DNA from: Asterias amurensis
Taxonomy: Eukaryota > Echinodermata > Asteroidea > Forcipulatida > Asteriidae
DNA length: 64,000 nt
Direction: 5' to 3'
NCBI RefSeq assembly: GCF_032118995.1
Contig: NC_092655.1
Span: 14,332,406-14,396,405, forward strand
Shown here: one piece after another, positions 11,880-23,600 of the stretch
Position numbering within the stretch: position 1 is the stretch's first letter
Layout: each line of letters begins with the position of its first letter
The notes under the pieces: model-generated
Database searches by the model: none
The model's input: only the letters and a program-made list of their open reading frames with translations
What the model was told of the DNA's origin: nothing
Made by a program: the position numbers and the translations under genes

Positions 11880-12175
11880 TGGGTTAATACTCAATTAAAA
11901 CTGTTATAAAAGCTTACATGGTAACGAGCAAAGGAGAGCTGTTAATAGTATCTGTGAGAAACGGCTCTCTCTGAAGCAACATGTTATATTTTGAGGAAGA
12001 GGTAATTTCTCACTCAAATAACTAATAATCGGTGAGCACACAAATTTGTTTTTGGATGACAAATTGAGTCAACATTTTCCTAGTTTTTATTTATTTTATG
12101 TATAATATGTTGGGACACACCACAAGTGAGAATACTGGTCTTTGACAATATTACTAAATGTGTCCAGTGCCTAAA
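11880..12175. mobile_element. Family A MITE, diverged
   Basis: GGTAACGAGCAAAGGAGAGC, GTGAGAAACGGCTCTCTCTG and AAATGTGTCCAGTGCC. Lies in the RGP leader intron. Confidence 0.7.
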
Positions 12176-12797
12176 TGACTTTCCAAGGTGTATTGTTCCA
12201 AGATCATTCTGTTGACGTTCTCATTCAATTAAAGGGCCAGGTTTTTCGTATAGTTCTTTGTAAATGCTTTGCTTTATTGTTAATGTGGACAAGAGTGGGG
12301 TTTGAAACAACGACCTCCAGATTTATGTGATTTTTTTCAGGCCTATATAACAACGTTGTTCATTGTCCCTCTCGTTATAAATAATTTAAAAACAATTCGA
12401 ATGGTTTCCCCTAACCCCCCCCCCCCCCCCCCCGTCCCCGTCGGTAAGATGTTCTGAAATTACAGTCACTTTTGTTTGTTTAAAAATGAAGGTGTCGATT
12501 CGTAAGATTACAATCGACAGAAATGGCTGGAGGAAAAACATATAAATTGCAAACATTGTCGTATCTGTGAACTTCTTGTTTTTCAGTTTCCACGAAAAGC
12601 CAATGAATATCTAAAATCTGAAGTCCCTATCAATGATTGAAGTAACTTTGGTTTTACCATATACACCGATGGGTAAACCCCAAATTACTAATTCATTATC
12701 CCCGACGTAAATTTCCATCTATCACCATAAATAATTGACGATTTTGAGTGCCGAGTTTGATTAGTTTTTGCGTTCTTTCCTTTGACTGCCGCCAGAA

Positions 12798-13023
12798 ATG
12801 ACATCGTGCAGCCACCAAATACTGGCCTTGCTGTCAGCCGTTTATATTTTGATCTTCTTCTTTGGGGGTCTACCAGCCGTCCACGCCAGAAGTGATCATG
12901 CGAGTGTCAAGCAGTACTGTGGATTGGAATTCTCCTACGCTGTGGTGACGGCTTGTGGGGAGGCTAAACGATCAATACGCTCGGCTCCCTTTTTTGACAT
13001 GTTTCCAGTTTTCAAATCTCCAG
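12798..13023 (+). CDS. RGP: RGP coding exon 1: signal peptide, B chain, start of C-peptide
   Basis: The ATG lies three bases after a CAG acceptor (pyrimidine-rich stretch, then GCCGCCAG), so the 5' UTR is probably on a separate upstream exon. The exon ends at CCAG|GTGGGT in phase 1. Confidence 0.88.
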
Positions 13024-14543
13024 GTGGGTGTGTTGTTTGTGAGGCACGGGACACGTTTTGGGCAGCCAATATTGCTTAATAATTGCTTGCTTAGCATAAA
13101 TGAACAGGGGCCAATTTCATGGAGCTGCTTAAGCAAAAAATCTGCTTAAGCACGAAAATAGCTCGATTATTTTTCACATGTTACTGGCAAAAATTTCATG
13201 CCATATACATTGCTTGTGACTGGTAATTAGCTGTTGTTTACTTAGCATAACGATTGAGTGGAGTCTTGGCTGGTAATCTGATTTTACTAAGCAAGGATTT
13301 TTTTGCTTAAGCAAATTTTTGTGCTTAAGCAGCTCTATGAAATTGGGCCTAGGGCACCAGAGAAAATTGTCTATGAGACACGGTATTGTGGCTGTTTGTT
13401 GTTTGTTGTGCTTAGCTAATTTTTATTTTATTTAAGCAGCTCTATGAAATTGGGCCCTGTATTCTGACTTGGTGATCAAAACTTATGCATAAAATAACAA
13501 ACCGGTTTTTGTTTCAACTGGTCATCGAAGTTGCAAGAGAATAATGAAAGAAGAAAAAAAAATACCCTTTTTGCACTTTGCATAATAAAAGGCTTCAGCC
13601 GTCGTCTTTTATTATTTGAGTAAGAATTTACCTCTTTCTAAAAAAACTACGTTACTTCATCAGAGAGAGCCGTTTCTCTATAAACGCCTCTCCATTGCTT
13701 ATTGCCAAGTAAGTTTTCGTGCTAACATCTATTTTTAATAATCACCAATAGTGTCCAGTGACTTAAGGCCTAATAACCTTCTGACAATTTGTTCGTCCTC
13801 TCATTTTGCATTTTCTTCACTCAAATAAATCGGACACTTTCAGAATTCGGAACAGAGGTTTGACTGCTTTGTAATGCGCAAACTGTAATTTCTTGCTTAC
13901 CTGTGAAATACGATTATGCTTAAAGGCAGTATTGGTAATTACTAAAAATAATTATTAGCATAAAACCTTACTTGGTAACGAGTAATGGGGAACTGTTGAT
14001 AGTATAAAACATTGTGAGAAACGGCTCCCTCTGAAGTGACGTAGTTTTCGAGAAAGAAGTAAATTTCCACGCATTTGATTTCGAGACCTCAGATTTAGAA
14101 TTTGAGGTCTCGAAATCAAGCATCTGAAAGCACCAACTTCGTGTGACAGGGGTATTTTCTTCTTTCATTCCAACTTCATTTTCGCAACTTCAACAATCGA
14201 TTGAGCTCAAATTTTCACAGGTTTGTTATTTTATGCATATGTTGAGATACACCAAGTGAGAAGACTGGTCTTTGACAATTACCAATGGTGTCCAGTTTGT
14301 CTGCTATAATAAGTACGACAATTCGCTTACCCGTTAAGCAGCTTTCCGAAATGTTGGCCAAGGGTATCATGGGCTTCCCGCTTTTTAAAACGTTTTCTTT
14401 TTCATGCAGAACGGATACCAGCCGACTTCGACGATTCAAGCATGATCCATGTGCGAAAGAGGCAGGATCACCAGGGACTGGCCACCTTTTGCTGTACCAA
14501 CGGATGCTCCATTAGTCAACTAACCAACTCAGGAATTTGCTGA
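12798..14543 (+). CDS. RGP: Relaxin-like gonad-stimulating peptide (RGP) precursor, insulin/relaxin family
   Basis: Coding exons 12798-13023 and 14410-14543 (phase 1 junction, consensus GT/AG) give 119 aa, close to starfish RGP precursors. Residues 1-30 are a strong signal peptide ending AVHA. The B chain is about residues 31-56 and shows Cys41-x11-Cys53-Gly, the insulin B-chain pattern (YCGLEFSYAVVTACG), followed by Lys57-Arg58. A short C-peptide ends in Arg-Lys-Arg 91-93. The A chain, 94-119, starts with Gln (possible pyroglutamate) and contains Cys103-Cys104-x3-Cys108-x10-Cys119. Known of the family: processing yields a disulphide-linked A/B heterodimer that acts on relaxin-type receptors, and RGP is the gonadotropin of starfish. 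Inferred: the same hormonal role here. Odd point: relaxins and insulins normally have eight, not ten, residues between the last two A-chain cysteines. Another insulin-like peptide is the main alternative. Confidence 0.88.
13107..13350. mobile_element. CWG foldback element, family F, in the RGP intron
   Basis: GGGCCAATTTCATGGAGCTG ... GCTCTATGAAATTGGGCC. Inner arms repeat TGCTTAAGCA-type words. Confidence 0.75.
13460..13766. mobile_element. Family A MITE, left end missing
   Basis: ATGCATAAAATAACAAACCG ... CACCAATAGTGTCCAGTGAC TTAA. Lies in the RGP coding intron, right after a foldback fragment. Confidence 0.75.
13920..14297. mobile_element. Family A MITE in the RGP intron
   Basis: TTAAAGGCAGTATTGGTAAT ... 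ATTACCAATGGTGTCCAGT. Ends about 110 bp before RGP exon 2. Confidence 0.82.
14410..14543 (+). CDS. RGP: RGP coding exon 2: C-peptide end, RKR cleavage site, A chain, stop
   Basis: The acceptor is a TTTTCTTTTTCATGCAG stretch. The split codon makes Glu76. The frame runs through HVRKR, the A chain and ends in TGC TGA. It is followed by a C/A-rich low-complexity tract. The intron before it (13024-14409) is filled by a foldback element and two MITE copies. Confidence 0.88.
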
Positions 14544-14705
14544 GAGACCCCCGCCCCACCCCACCCCCCACCCCACCCCCACCCCCCCCCCCCAAAAAAA
14601 AAGGAGAAGAAAAAATGACAATATAACTTAAATATTAACTTTATGACCACCACCAAATGTCAATTTAAACCACAAGGGATACTTGGCGAGTAAAACTTCA
14701 TTAAT

Positions 14706-14766
14706 TTAGGGTTGAACACAGAAACAAAGCTAGAGTGGGATTTGGACCTGCGGTCTCCGGAATTCG
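14706..14766 (-). mobile_element. Family S1 fragment
   Basis: GGGTTGAACACAGAAAC and CTAGAGTGGGATTTGGACC match the reverse of the S1 tail and box B. Just downstream of the RGP stop codon. Confidence 0.5.
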
Positions 14767-14849
14767 TAGGTCATACATACTTTTTTACAAAATTACTTTG
14801 TTCAACCGAATTAATAACTACTAAAATATAATGACATAAATTAAAAGTG

Positions 14850-15070
14850 TTTTAATTTCTGGTTTTACCCAAATACACCGATGTGTGTTAGCACTGTATA
14901 CTCAGTACTTACCCGAGCCATGTGAAAAACTTGGGTATAATTTTATACCCATGATTTCTTTTCCACAGAGCTCGGGTTAAAAAATATTGAGTAGACAATG
15001 CACACACATCGGTGTCTATGTGTAAAACAAACAAATTATAATCTTTATCCCCGATGCAAATTTCATATTA
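14850..15070. mobile_element. Family S5 pieces around an inverted repeat
   Basis: CACCGATGTGTGTTAGCACT and its inverse CACACACATCGGTGTC flank a GAGCTCGGG / CCGAGC region. It looks like two S5 bodies in opposite orientation downstream of RGP. Confidence 0.4.
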
Positions 15071-15608
15071 TTAAATAGTAGTGTTAATTGCTTTTTCAAT
15101 AACTGATAACATCAGTCAAATTTAACTATTACAAATGAAGACATTAATTAAAAAAAATTAAAATAATTACAAAGTTTTTAAAGAAAACCCGGATATGGCC
15201 TTGTGCCACAGAGTAAAGTATTATGTAATAACACAAATGAGGTTATGAAGAGGTGAGAGCAGTTAGACACCAAAGAGGACTTTCAAGACGTACAGGTCAG
15301 CATTTACCCCGGATTCAATGGTCGATTTCATAAAGATAACCCTAACCTAGGACTAGTTTTGGGAGCAGTTAAACACTTAAGGTTGGTCCTCAATTAGATA
15401 AGACTACAGTCTTCCGTTTGTGAAATCCAGCCAGGATCCGATGGGAACTGACCCATTTATGAGTCAGTATGACCCGGAATTTGTGTCAAAATCACCCGGT
15501 AACGGGTCCAACTGACGCGTTTGACCAGTTTCCGTGTCAACCTGACTCAGAAATAGATCAGACCATCAAAGGACTCTAAATCTTACAATGACATTCTTTC
15601 CGTTCAGC

Positions 15609-15735
15609 CTTTTATAGCAATTGCTTTTTTTTAGGCTTTTGCTTACATCTTTATACAGATGTATGTATAAAGATTACAGATGTATGTATAAAGATGTAAG
15701 CAAAAGCCTAGAAAAGGCAATTGCTATTTTTTTTA
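15609..15735. repeat. Inverted repeat
   Basis: TTAGGCTTTTGCTTACATCT and AGATGTAAGCAAAAGCCTAG arms around GATGTATGTATAAAG repeats. Confidence 0.8.
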
Positions 15736-16441
15736 TGAATACGGTCCATTGCATTGGTAACATTGATTCAGAAAGACCGTTTTGATATAGATGACGTATT
15801 GCCTGAACTGTAATGTTTTGCATTGTAGACCCAAAGTATGATTCTGATATACTTATCTCAATGAGTTTGGTCCCAAAAACTTTAAACCGATAGCACAAAA
15901 AACCACCTGCGATTTCCCTTTCCGCAGTCGAACAATAACTAAATATCGGTGAATTCAATTTAGGGTGGTATTGACACAAACTCAAGTCAGTCCCCGATGT
16001 TTTGTTACTGCACTAATAAATTGCCGCTGCCGTTGTGCTTTTCAATTGTGATTTTTGTTGTTGAAAATATTTGAGGACTGCAAATCTAAAGTGCAGAAGA
16101 AGAGAAAGATGTGCGTCCCGGATGTATGCCCTGGTAAAGTATGTGACATTACTACATTTGCATTCGTGATGTTGCGAGTTTCTTGTTTATGCCTCTGAAG
16201 AAGGTCCGGTTTGGATCGAAGACTAAGGCCATCTACCCTAATCATTATCTATTGTGCAATTTATGTATTCTTTAATATGACAATAAAAGAGGCAGACGAA
16301 CTTTCCACACCAAAAACACACTTTGTATTTAACGTTTTTCCTTAAAGTAACAAGGAATGGAGCCCCCCCCCCCCTGCGACTGCTGATGATGTAGGCATAC
16401 ACTTTTCCCAAACGTCACCAGCCTTTTATATATTAGATATG

Positions 16442-16647
16442 AGCTAAATTTCATAAACCTGTTAAGCAGAAAATACTGCATGACAAATTTATTTGCTAAA
16501 CAAACATTGGGTGGGGAACCAGTCACAACAATAAGCTGATATAAAAGTAGTTTTGCCTGGTAACTGTTTTTTTTTTTAAGCAGTCAATACTTTTCTGTGC
16601 TCAGCAGGTTTTTGTACTTTTAGGCTTTATGAAATAATTGGGCCCTG
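16442..16647. mobile_element. Family F foldback, diverged
   Basis: GAGCTAAATTTCATAAACCT ... TATGAAATAATTGGGCCCTG. Confidence 0.6.
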
Positions 16648-16845
16648 GTCACTATTCGGTTGTGTACATTTCGGTTGTGTCTATTTCCCAAACCGAGAAA
16701 TGCACTAATATTGTCCGCCATTTCTATAAAAAAATCGTTGTCGAGCTCTCCCAGCTTATGTAATTTGCAATGGCAGTTCATCTTAACGCACACCCAGTCA
16801 CACCTTCATGGTCTCTGTTTTTGTATTAGTTTGTGGAGAGCATGC

Positions 16846-16985
16846 AACGACTGTTTAGACCCAGTAATTGGGGCGCTCCTTTAAACAATTTGTGACATAT
16901 TATGCATACGAAATGCAGATGCAATTTTTTATTGTGGAGGAGTAGGCCTACACCGCCCCAATTACTGGGTCTAGTCGCTGCCCAA
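16846..16985. repeat. Inverted repeat
   Basis: CGACTGTTTAGACCCAGTAA TTGGGGCG versus CGCCCCAATTACTGGGTCTA GTCG, about 80 bp apart. Confidence 0.8.
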
Positions 16986-17351
16986 TTTTGAATTTCCTTT
17001 CGCTCTCTTCGAATGAGAAGATCTCTATGGAATGAGTTTGTAAAACACAATAACTGAAAGGGCGGGAACTTCGGCAATCGTTTTCATTGTGTGATGCTGG
17101 CAAGTTTATAAGCGCCTGTCTTTTGAGATGGGTGAAAGGTTCACATTCTTTTAAAGCATTAGCTGTTCCTTCATTCATTGTCGACCAATTGCGTGTGGTG
17201 TGTGTGTGTGTGTGTGGGGGGGGGGGGGGTTCTGGTTTTTTGTTAGGGTGAATACTCCAAGTAGGTCAGCTATTCCTTCGTTGATTTCCCATCAACTGAT
17301 TATGCAACTCTATTGTGCGGTCACCATCAAGAATGTCCCATCAAATGTGGG

Positions 17352-17358
17352 TATAAAA
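17352..17358 (+). promoter_or_regulatory. TATA box of the secreted protein gene
   Basis: GGGTATAAAAACC stands 155 nt before the first ATG. A TCATTTC initiator-like site lies about 30 nt downstream (near 17382), which would give a 5' UTR of about 125 nt. Motif evidence only. Confidence 0.5.
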
Positions 17359-17506
17359 ACCCCGTACCCAAACGTTCTCGGTCATTTCTGTTTAGGGCGT
17401 AGCTCGATTGAGGAGTTTTCTTGCGTTGTATTCTTTCGTAGTTTTTTTGATAGTGTAAAATTATTATCAGTCGGTCTGAAGCAATTTTTTGCAAAGTGTA
17501 CGGGAG

Positions 17507-17633
17507 ATGTTTTTCTACGGTGGTATGGCTAGGCTGCTCTTCGGGCTCGTGTTGGTGGTGCTGCTCGTCAGAATGAGTAAAGCGGGCTTCGGTGACGACA
17601 TTTCACAAGACAACGAAGATAACAGATTCGCAA
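17507..17633 (+). CDS. Secreted protein gene, exon 1 (signal peptide)
   Basis: Encodes residues 1-42. Hydrophobic core then RMSKA|GFGDD. Donor GCAA|GTAAGG, phase 1. The second ATG at 17525 has the better start context (GGTATGG). Confidence 0.82.
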
Positions 17634-20600
17634 GTAAGGATAATTTTGTTGTTTTCTAATAAGAAAGAAACATGAATTTGACGCCTACTTTTTCATTTGT
17701 TTTGACGAAAATCTGTATAATCTCATTACTCATTAAATGCACAGGACAATAATTGGTAATTACTCAAAATAATTGTCAAGTTGGTAACGAGCAATGGAGA
17801 GCTGTTGATAGTTTAAAAAAAAACATTGTGAGAAACGGCTCCCTCTGAAGTGACATAATGGCATTTTTAGAAAGGGGTAATTTCTCACTCAAATGATGGC
17901 CTTTTATTATGCATCTGAAAGCACACGAAGGTGTGGAACAAGGGTGTTTTTTCTTCTTTCATTATTCTCTTGCAACTAGCCTCGATGACCAATTGAGCCC
18001 AAATTTTCACAAGTTTGTTATTTTATGCACATGTTGGGATACACCAAGACAAATACCAAACGTGTCCAGACATTTTTTTAGCCATAAGCCATCAAGTGAA
18101 AAATGGCGGTCAAATTCGGAATTTTCCCCAATTCTTGTATTTATCTTTAAATGAAAATATTTTTCAATGGGTCGCAGTAAGTCTACTTGAACATTGCTGC
18201 TTATGGCCCATGCAGTCGCCAATGCAAAAGATTATTTTTCTAAGTCTTTTCCAAGATGGGACGTATGGGGAAAAAATAGGGTCTGACGTTTTGGGAAGGA
18301 GTGGACCAAAATCTATTCTACTCCAAATCTCAATGTATTTTACTTTGTATAGTGATCAGGCCTATTTATTACCTGAATTATTTTTTTGATGTTAATTTTT
18401 TTTACTACATGAACAAAAGTGTAATGGCAGTTGGAATTGGCAATCTTTCCACAAACCACTTGATGATAATATTAAAGGGATGGTACCTTTGTTAATTACT
18501 CTAAATATTAATAACCATAAAAAAAACGTACTTTGTAAGAAGCACATGCAGCTGTTCATAATGTGTAACAATTTTAAGAAACAATTCACTTCCAAGATAT
18601 GTGGTTTTGGAGAAAGAGGTTCAAAAATATTTCAATGTGAGAAACGTTTCTGCATGAAGTGTTTCTCAGAGAGTATATTCGAATGAGGCGCAGGCCCCGG
18701 CGGGACCCTTGCCCGAGTTCAGGGAGAGTCCGCCGCAGTACTGCAAAGTGCGTACTCGGAGGCATTTTAAGGCGCAGGTTGATGGGGGCCAGCAGCGCTC
18801 CGTTCCCCACCAACTGGGCAAGGCGACACGGTCCGATACCATAGCAGGATCGACGAAATCTTAAGAACGCCTACCACCTTTTGAAATGAAATTTCTACGG
18901 GTTGGTTTTATTGTAGACCCACTATCCACACTATTATATGATTAAATCAATCAAACTGTTAACAAAAACAAAGTTGTACTTTGAAAATCGCTTTCAGAGT
19001 TGGAATGTAGTCAATAGAGCTTGTTGTTTTGACAACCCTTGAATTTTGTTTTTTATCGAATAGGCCTTTAGGAACAATACAAAATTTCAGTTTATGGTGA
19101 TTAAAACTGATATGTTTTTCAATAACTTCATTCCTTCGAAATAAACATCGTCCTCAAAATGCTATTATAGCATCCAAACTAGTTCGCGTTGTCTGACTGT
19201 TTTATTTGCGTTCAAGAAGTTGGCGCCTAGTTACTGTAAATTTTTTTTTATTGATTATGTTGCAAGCTACTGTTTAATGTGTCCTTGTGTAAGGATGTAT
19301 TGACTGTATTTAAAGTCATTGAGGATGTCAATGTGTAACAAATGTCGTATTGAATCGAATTGAATTTCTTGTTTTCTTCTAATTAATAGATATGGGGCAA
19401 GTCACAAAGGATTCCTTCGATGTCGAAAGCGGCGTGGTGACCCTGCAGCTCAACGTGCAAGACACTGAAGGGATCAAAGAAATCTGGATTCTGGACTTCC
19501 AACCTTACAGATTCAATATAGATGCAATGCCTGTCAATGAGCTGGACGGTAAGTTAAATAATTATATCAAGGCCCAGTTTCTTAAAGCCGTTAGTGTTGA
19601 GCCGAAAATTCTGCTTGGCAAATTTCTTGGATAAGCCCGAAATGAACGAGGTCCCAGTCGCAGCAATGGTAACTGGTGGTGTTCTGGAGGGTAACGTATT
19701 ATTTTGCGAAGCATAAAGTTTTGTTCTAAGGACGTTTTTTTGTGCTTTATGGAATTTGGCCATGGTTGAGTGACTCCTGCCTATATAGTTGTTTGTGTTA
19801 GTTCTTGTTTTTCTGTTTACAAGCCATTCATTGACAAGCCCTGTGTTTTCAAAAATAACATTCCTCGGCGTTATCCAAGTCATTGTAGCTTCTGTTTACG
19901 AATGTTAATGCGAAAATAAAGTTTGATGTGAATTTAAATTGAATAGTAGGAAAGAAAAAAAACTCTTCTCGCTGAGAGTGCAAAATGTGCTGCACCTGTA
20001 TTAGGCCTATTTTCAGACTATAAAATAATTCAACTTAGCTTGACGTTAGTAATTTCGAGAATGAGCATTGATTGCCGCAACGACAGGAACCCAAGTGCGC
20101 CCTCAGTGTTCAACTGTCCATCCAACTTTGTGATTTGCATAATGTAATAAAAAATAAAAAACTCACGCGCTTTTCCATAGGTCTGTGAGTAAGAGAGAGC
20201 ATTATATTTTCTGTGGGTATTTCTTTCTATTTCGTTGAGAGAAGTGCCTCCTGGCCATGCTTCAAATAATGTTTATGTTGGAGGGATAAGATCCCAGAGC
20301 TCTCTGTGAGTATTCTTTAGCGTTTTACTTTTCGTTTTAGCGGGAAAATATTATCATTTGTAGTGCTACTTTTGAATCGGCGAATTTGTAAACTTGTGTG
20401 TATAGCCAGCCTTGTGATTGTGTTTTAACTGACAGCGTTGCAGAATTTTATACCCAAACCGAAAAGTGCACCGAGAGTCTTGTATTTCTGTTCAATAGAC
20501 GTTTAACAAACTCAAAGTACAAAACTGAATGTTTCATTTTATTTACTACAATACAAACCTATGAACATTTTGGACTCAATTTGTCATCGAAATTGCAGGA

Positions 20601-23600
20601 AAATAATGAGCGAAAAATCACACAAGGTGCACACATTGTGCTTTCAGATGTCTGAGGAGATTCAAACATTTTTGTGAGAAATTACCTCTTTCTCAAAAAC
20701 TACGTTAGACCTACTTCAGCCAGGGGAGTCGTTTCTCACAGTGCGTTATACTATCAACAACTCTCAACCTGAGATGACTAGAGCAAGCTAGTCGAAACGT
20801 TGAGACCAATTCAGAACTGACTCCGCAGCAGTACAGTTATTACGATCCTATAAGCTAAAGTCGTAGTCCAAGTCTATTTTCTATACCATCCGCCCTGGTA
20901 ATAGTTAAAAAGCAGGACAGTTCTTTTCAGAACTGAGAAGTCTCCCAAACCTCCGATTATCTACTCCACGGCAGTAGAATAAAGCAAGACAGTTCCCTAA
21001 GAACAACTCTACCTGGCAAGTAGATACACACACATGGTGTTACCGCAAAACCAAATATACGTAAATAATTTGTTATTATAATCCGATGTGTGTTACAGGA
21101 CAACTAATGATGGACCAGACGAGTGAATGTTCAAGTGTGTACGAGACAGCATCTTGGAATGACTACTTCAATGATACGTACTTCACTGATAAGGATTCAA
21201 CAGGACTAGCCTCAAAGAAACTCTTCACTCAGTTCACTCGAGGATCACTAAATGGTAAAAACTAATCCCTTGCGTTTCACGCCTCACCCAGGCCACAAAA
21301 AACCCCACAGCACCCTTATGACGTGGTGTCCTCGGTCCACTTTCATAACGCCTGTAAGCAAAAAAAAAAGCATTTTTATTGTTGTATCTACCGTCTTTAT
21401 GTCAATGCATTTTACTGTTGCATCTACGTCTTTATGTCAATGCATTTTTGCTTTTGGATCTACGTCTTTAATGTCAATGCATTTTTACAGTTAGATCTAC
21501 GTCTTTAATGTCAATGCATTTTTACAGTTAAATCTACCGTCTTTATGTCAATGCATTTTTATTGTTGTATCTACCGTCTTTATGTCAATGCATTTTTGCT
21601 TTTGGATCTACGTCTTTAATGTTAATGCATTTTTACAGTTAAATCTACCATCTTTATGTCAATGCATTTTTACTGTTTAGGATGCCCTGTAAGGGTCTTG
21701 TGTTTTTTTTCATATTTTTGAATTGTTGTATTTCCTTGCTTTTTACCAGTTGTTAGCTTTTTAGTCATTGACTAATTATTTTTCTTATGCGCTCTTGACA
21801 TTTTATGGAATGGGCCCAATATAAGTCAATAAATTTATTTATTTATATTTATTATATTAATTTGCAAACTCTGTGATTCCAGGAGATGGTTTTCGAGACA
21901 ACAAGATCACCTTCACTGGGGATATGGGGTTATTCTTTACCTGCAAAGACTCTATCAATGAAGATTTCATCTGGCAAATGACGGACATTACCGACGACGA
22001 AATCGAGTATCGCACCAAACTGTACACCACCAATGTCAGACCAAAAGACCCACTTGTATCTACTGGAGGTAATAAACACAACATATTTTTTTTAAAATCA
22101 ATCTAAAGTAGTCTTCATTTAAACTTATTATGCAAATTGATGCAGGAAAATCTGGGGTGTTAAAAAATGGCAAAGTATGGATACTCGAAAATAATTGAAA
22201 TTATTGTGATTTTGACACCCTGCCTAATGTTAATTTTGGGGTATCTATGTTTGCTAACACATTGGTGGCAATTTCAACACCTCTGGTTTTGCAGTGAACT
22301 CTATTTTTTCTTTTGAGAATGCCAAAAGACATTACTAGCTGGGTTGGACACTCGTTCATCCATTTGATGCAGAGGTCTGTGGTCTGCCATGTGAACTGTG
22401 TCTCCGAGTAGGGGCCCATTAGCCTTTTTGAGGTATGGCGGATGTGATGAGTGTACTGTTTGGTTTGGCCGATACATACAAATTTACCCAAACATTATAG
22501 TGTGGTACTATTGTGTCCCCCATATCTAAAAATGGCTCAGAGCAACTGAGCAAATACTCACTGCCAACTTAGGATATCTAAGCAGTAACCTGGGCCCACT
22601 TTCATAGAGCTGCTAAGCACACAAACAAATTTGCTTGGCATGAAATTTCTTCCTTTGCTCAAAAAAGGATTACCAAACAAATTTCCATTTGTTGCATATT
22701 GCTTGTTACTTATATTCAGCTATTGTTTGCCTATCCTGAAAATCACGTTGAAATTTGGTTTGTAACCCTGTTTTTTATCAAGGAAGAAATTTCATGCTTA
22801 GCAAACTTTTGTGTTAAGCAGCTTGATCTGTGAAATTGGGCCCTGCTAATCTCAGCCGTCTTGTCCTAAACTTGGTGCCAACTCTTAAATAGTCCACCAT
22901 AGAGCTCCTGGTTTGTGTTATGCCTGTACTAGTATATCTGTTTTATATGGACACTCACTGAAACACAAAGCATTGTTTTGTATAACTATTATCGCTGTGA
23001 AAGTCATCCCAACTTTATTTCTAATCTGATTTTATTTCTTCCAGGAATATCTTTTGTGCAGTCGCACATTGAGTTGATTTGGAGACTGTCTCGCTCCGTC
23101 CTGACAAAGTTCCTCATCAGTTCCACTGCTCTTATCAGACCCATCCTTGAGTTTGCACGAGTGACTGCCGTCTACGATGCCCTGGATAGAGCTGTCCCAA
23201 CACAATCTGCATTACACATAAGGTACAAAATTGTTATGGGGGAACGGTTCGATGGTTTTTGTATAATGTGAAAGGCCTAGAATTTCATCTTCGAACATGT
23301 TGAAAAGGGCAAGCAGTTTTCATTTTGCAAAGGGAACTTCCTTTGGAAAAACCTTAAAGTAAATGGGAAGTTTTTAAAGGGCACCAGGGCCTAGACCAGG
23401 GGCAAGGAGGCCATGGCATTTTGCAAAGGGCACTCTATTGGAAAAAACCTTAAAGTAAATGGGAAGTTTTTAAAGGGCACCAGGGCCTAGACCAGGGGCA
23501 AGGAGGCCATGGCATTTTGTAAAGGGCACTTCCATTGGAAAATCTTAAAGTAAATGGGAAGTTTAAAGGGGTCACCAAAGCCAAGACCAGGGGCAAGGAG

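Larger units (their letters stand above)
15071..17340. other. Intergenic region between RGP and the secreted protein gene
   Basis: Two inverted repeats, a family F foldback, a weak family E copy (15320-15431), a CTGAAGAAGGTCCGGTTT motif near 16193 and a GT/G tract at 17194-17229. I see no coding exon. Confidence 0.55.

Noticed and set aside
12411-12436. Poly-C tract and other homopolymers (also 156-166, 14546-14610, 37815-37850)
   Set aside because: Low-complexity sequence without associated structure.
18586-18844. Possible rRNA or protein gene in the GC-rich block
   Set aside because: I could not match it to conserved 18S, 28S, 5S or snRNA words from memory, so I list it only as an unknown block.
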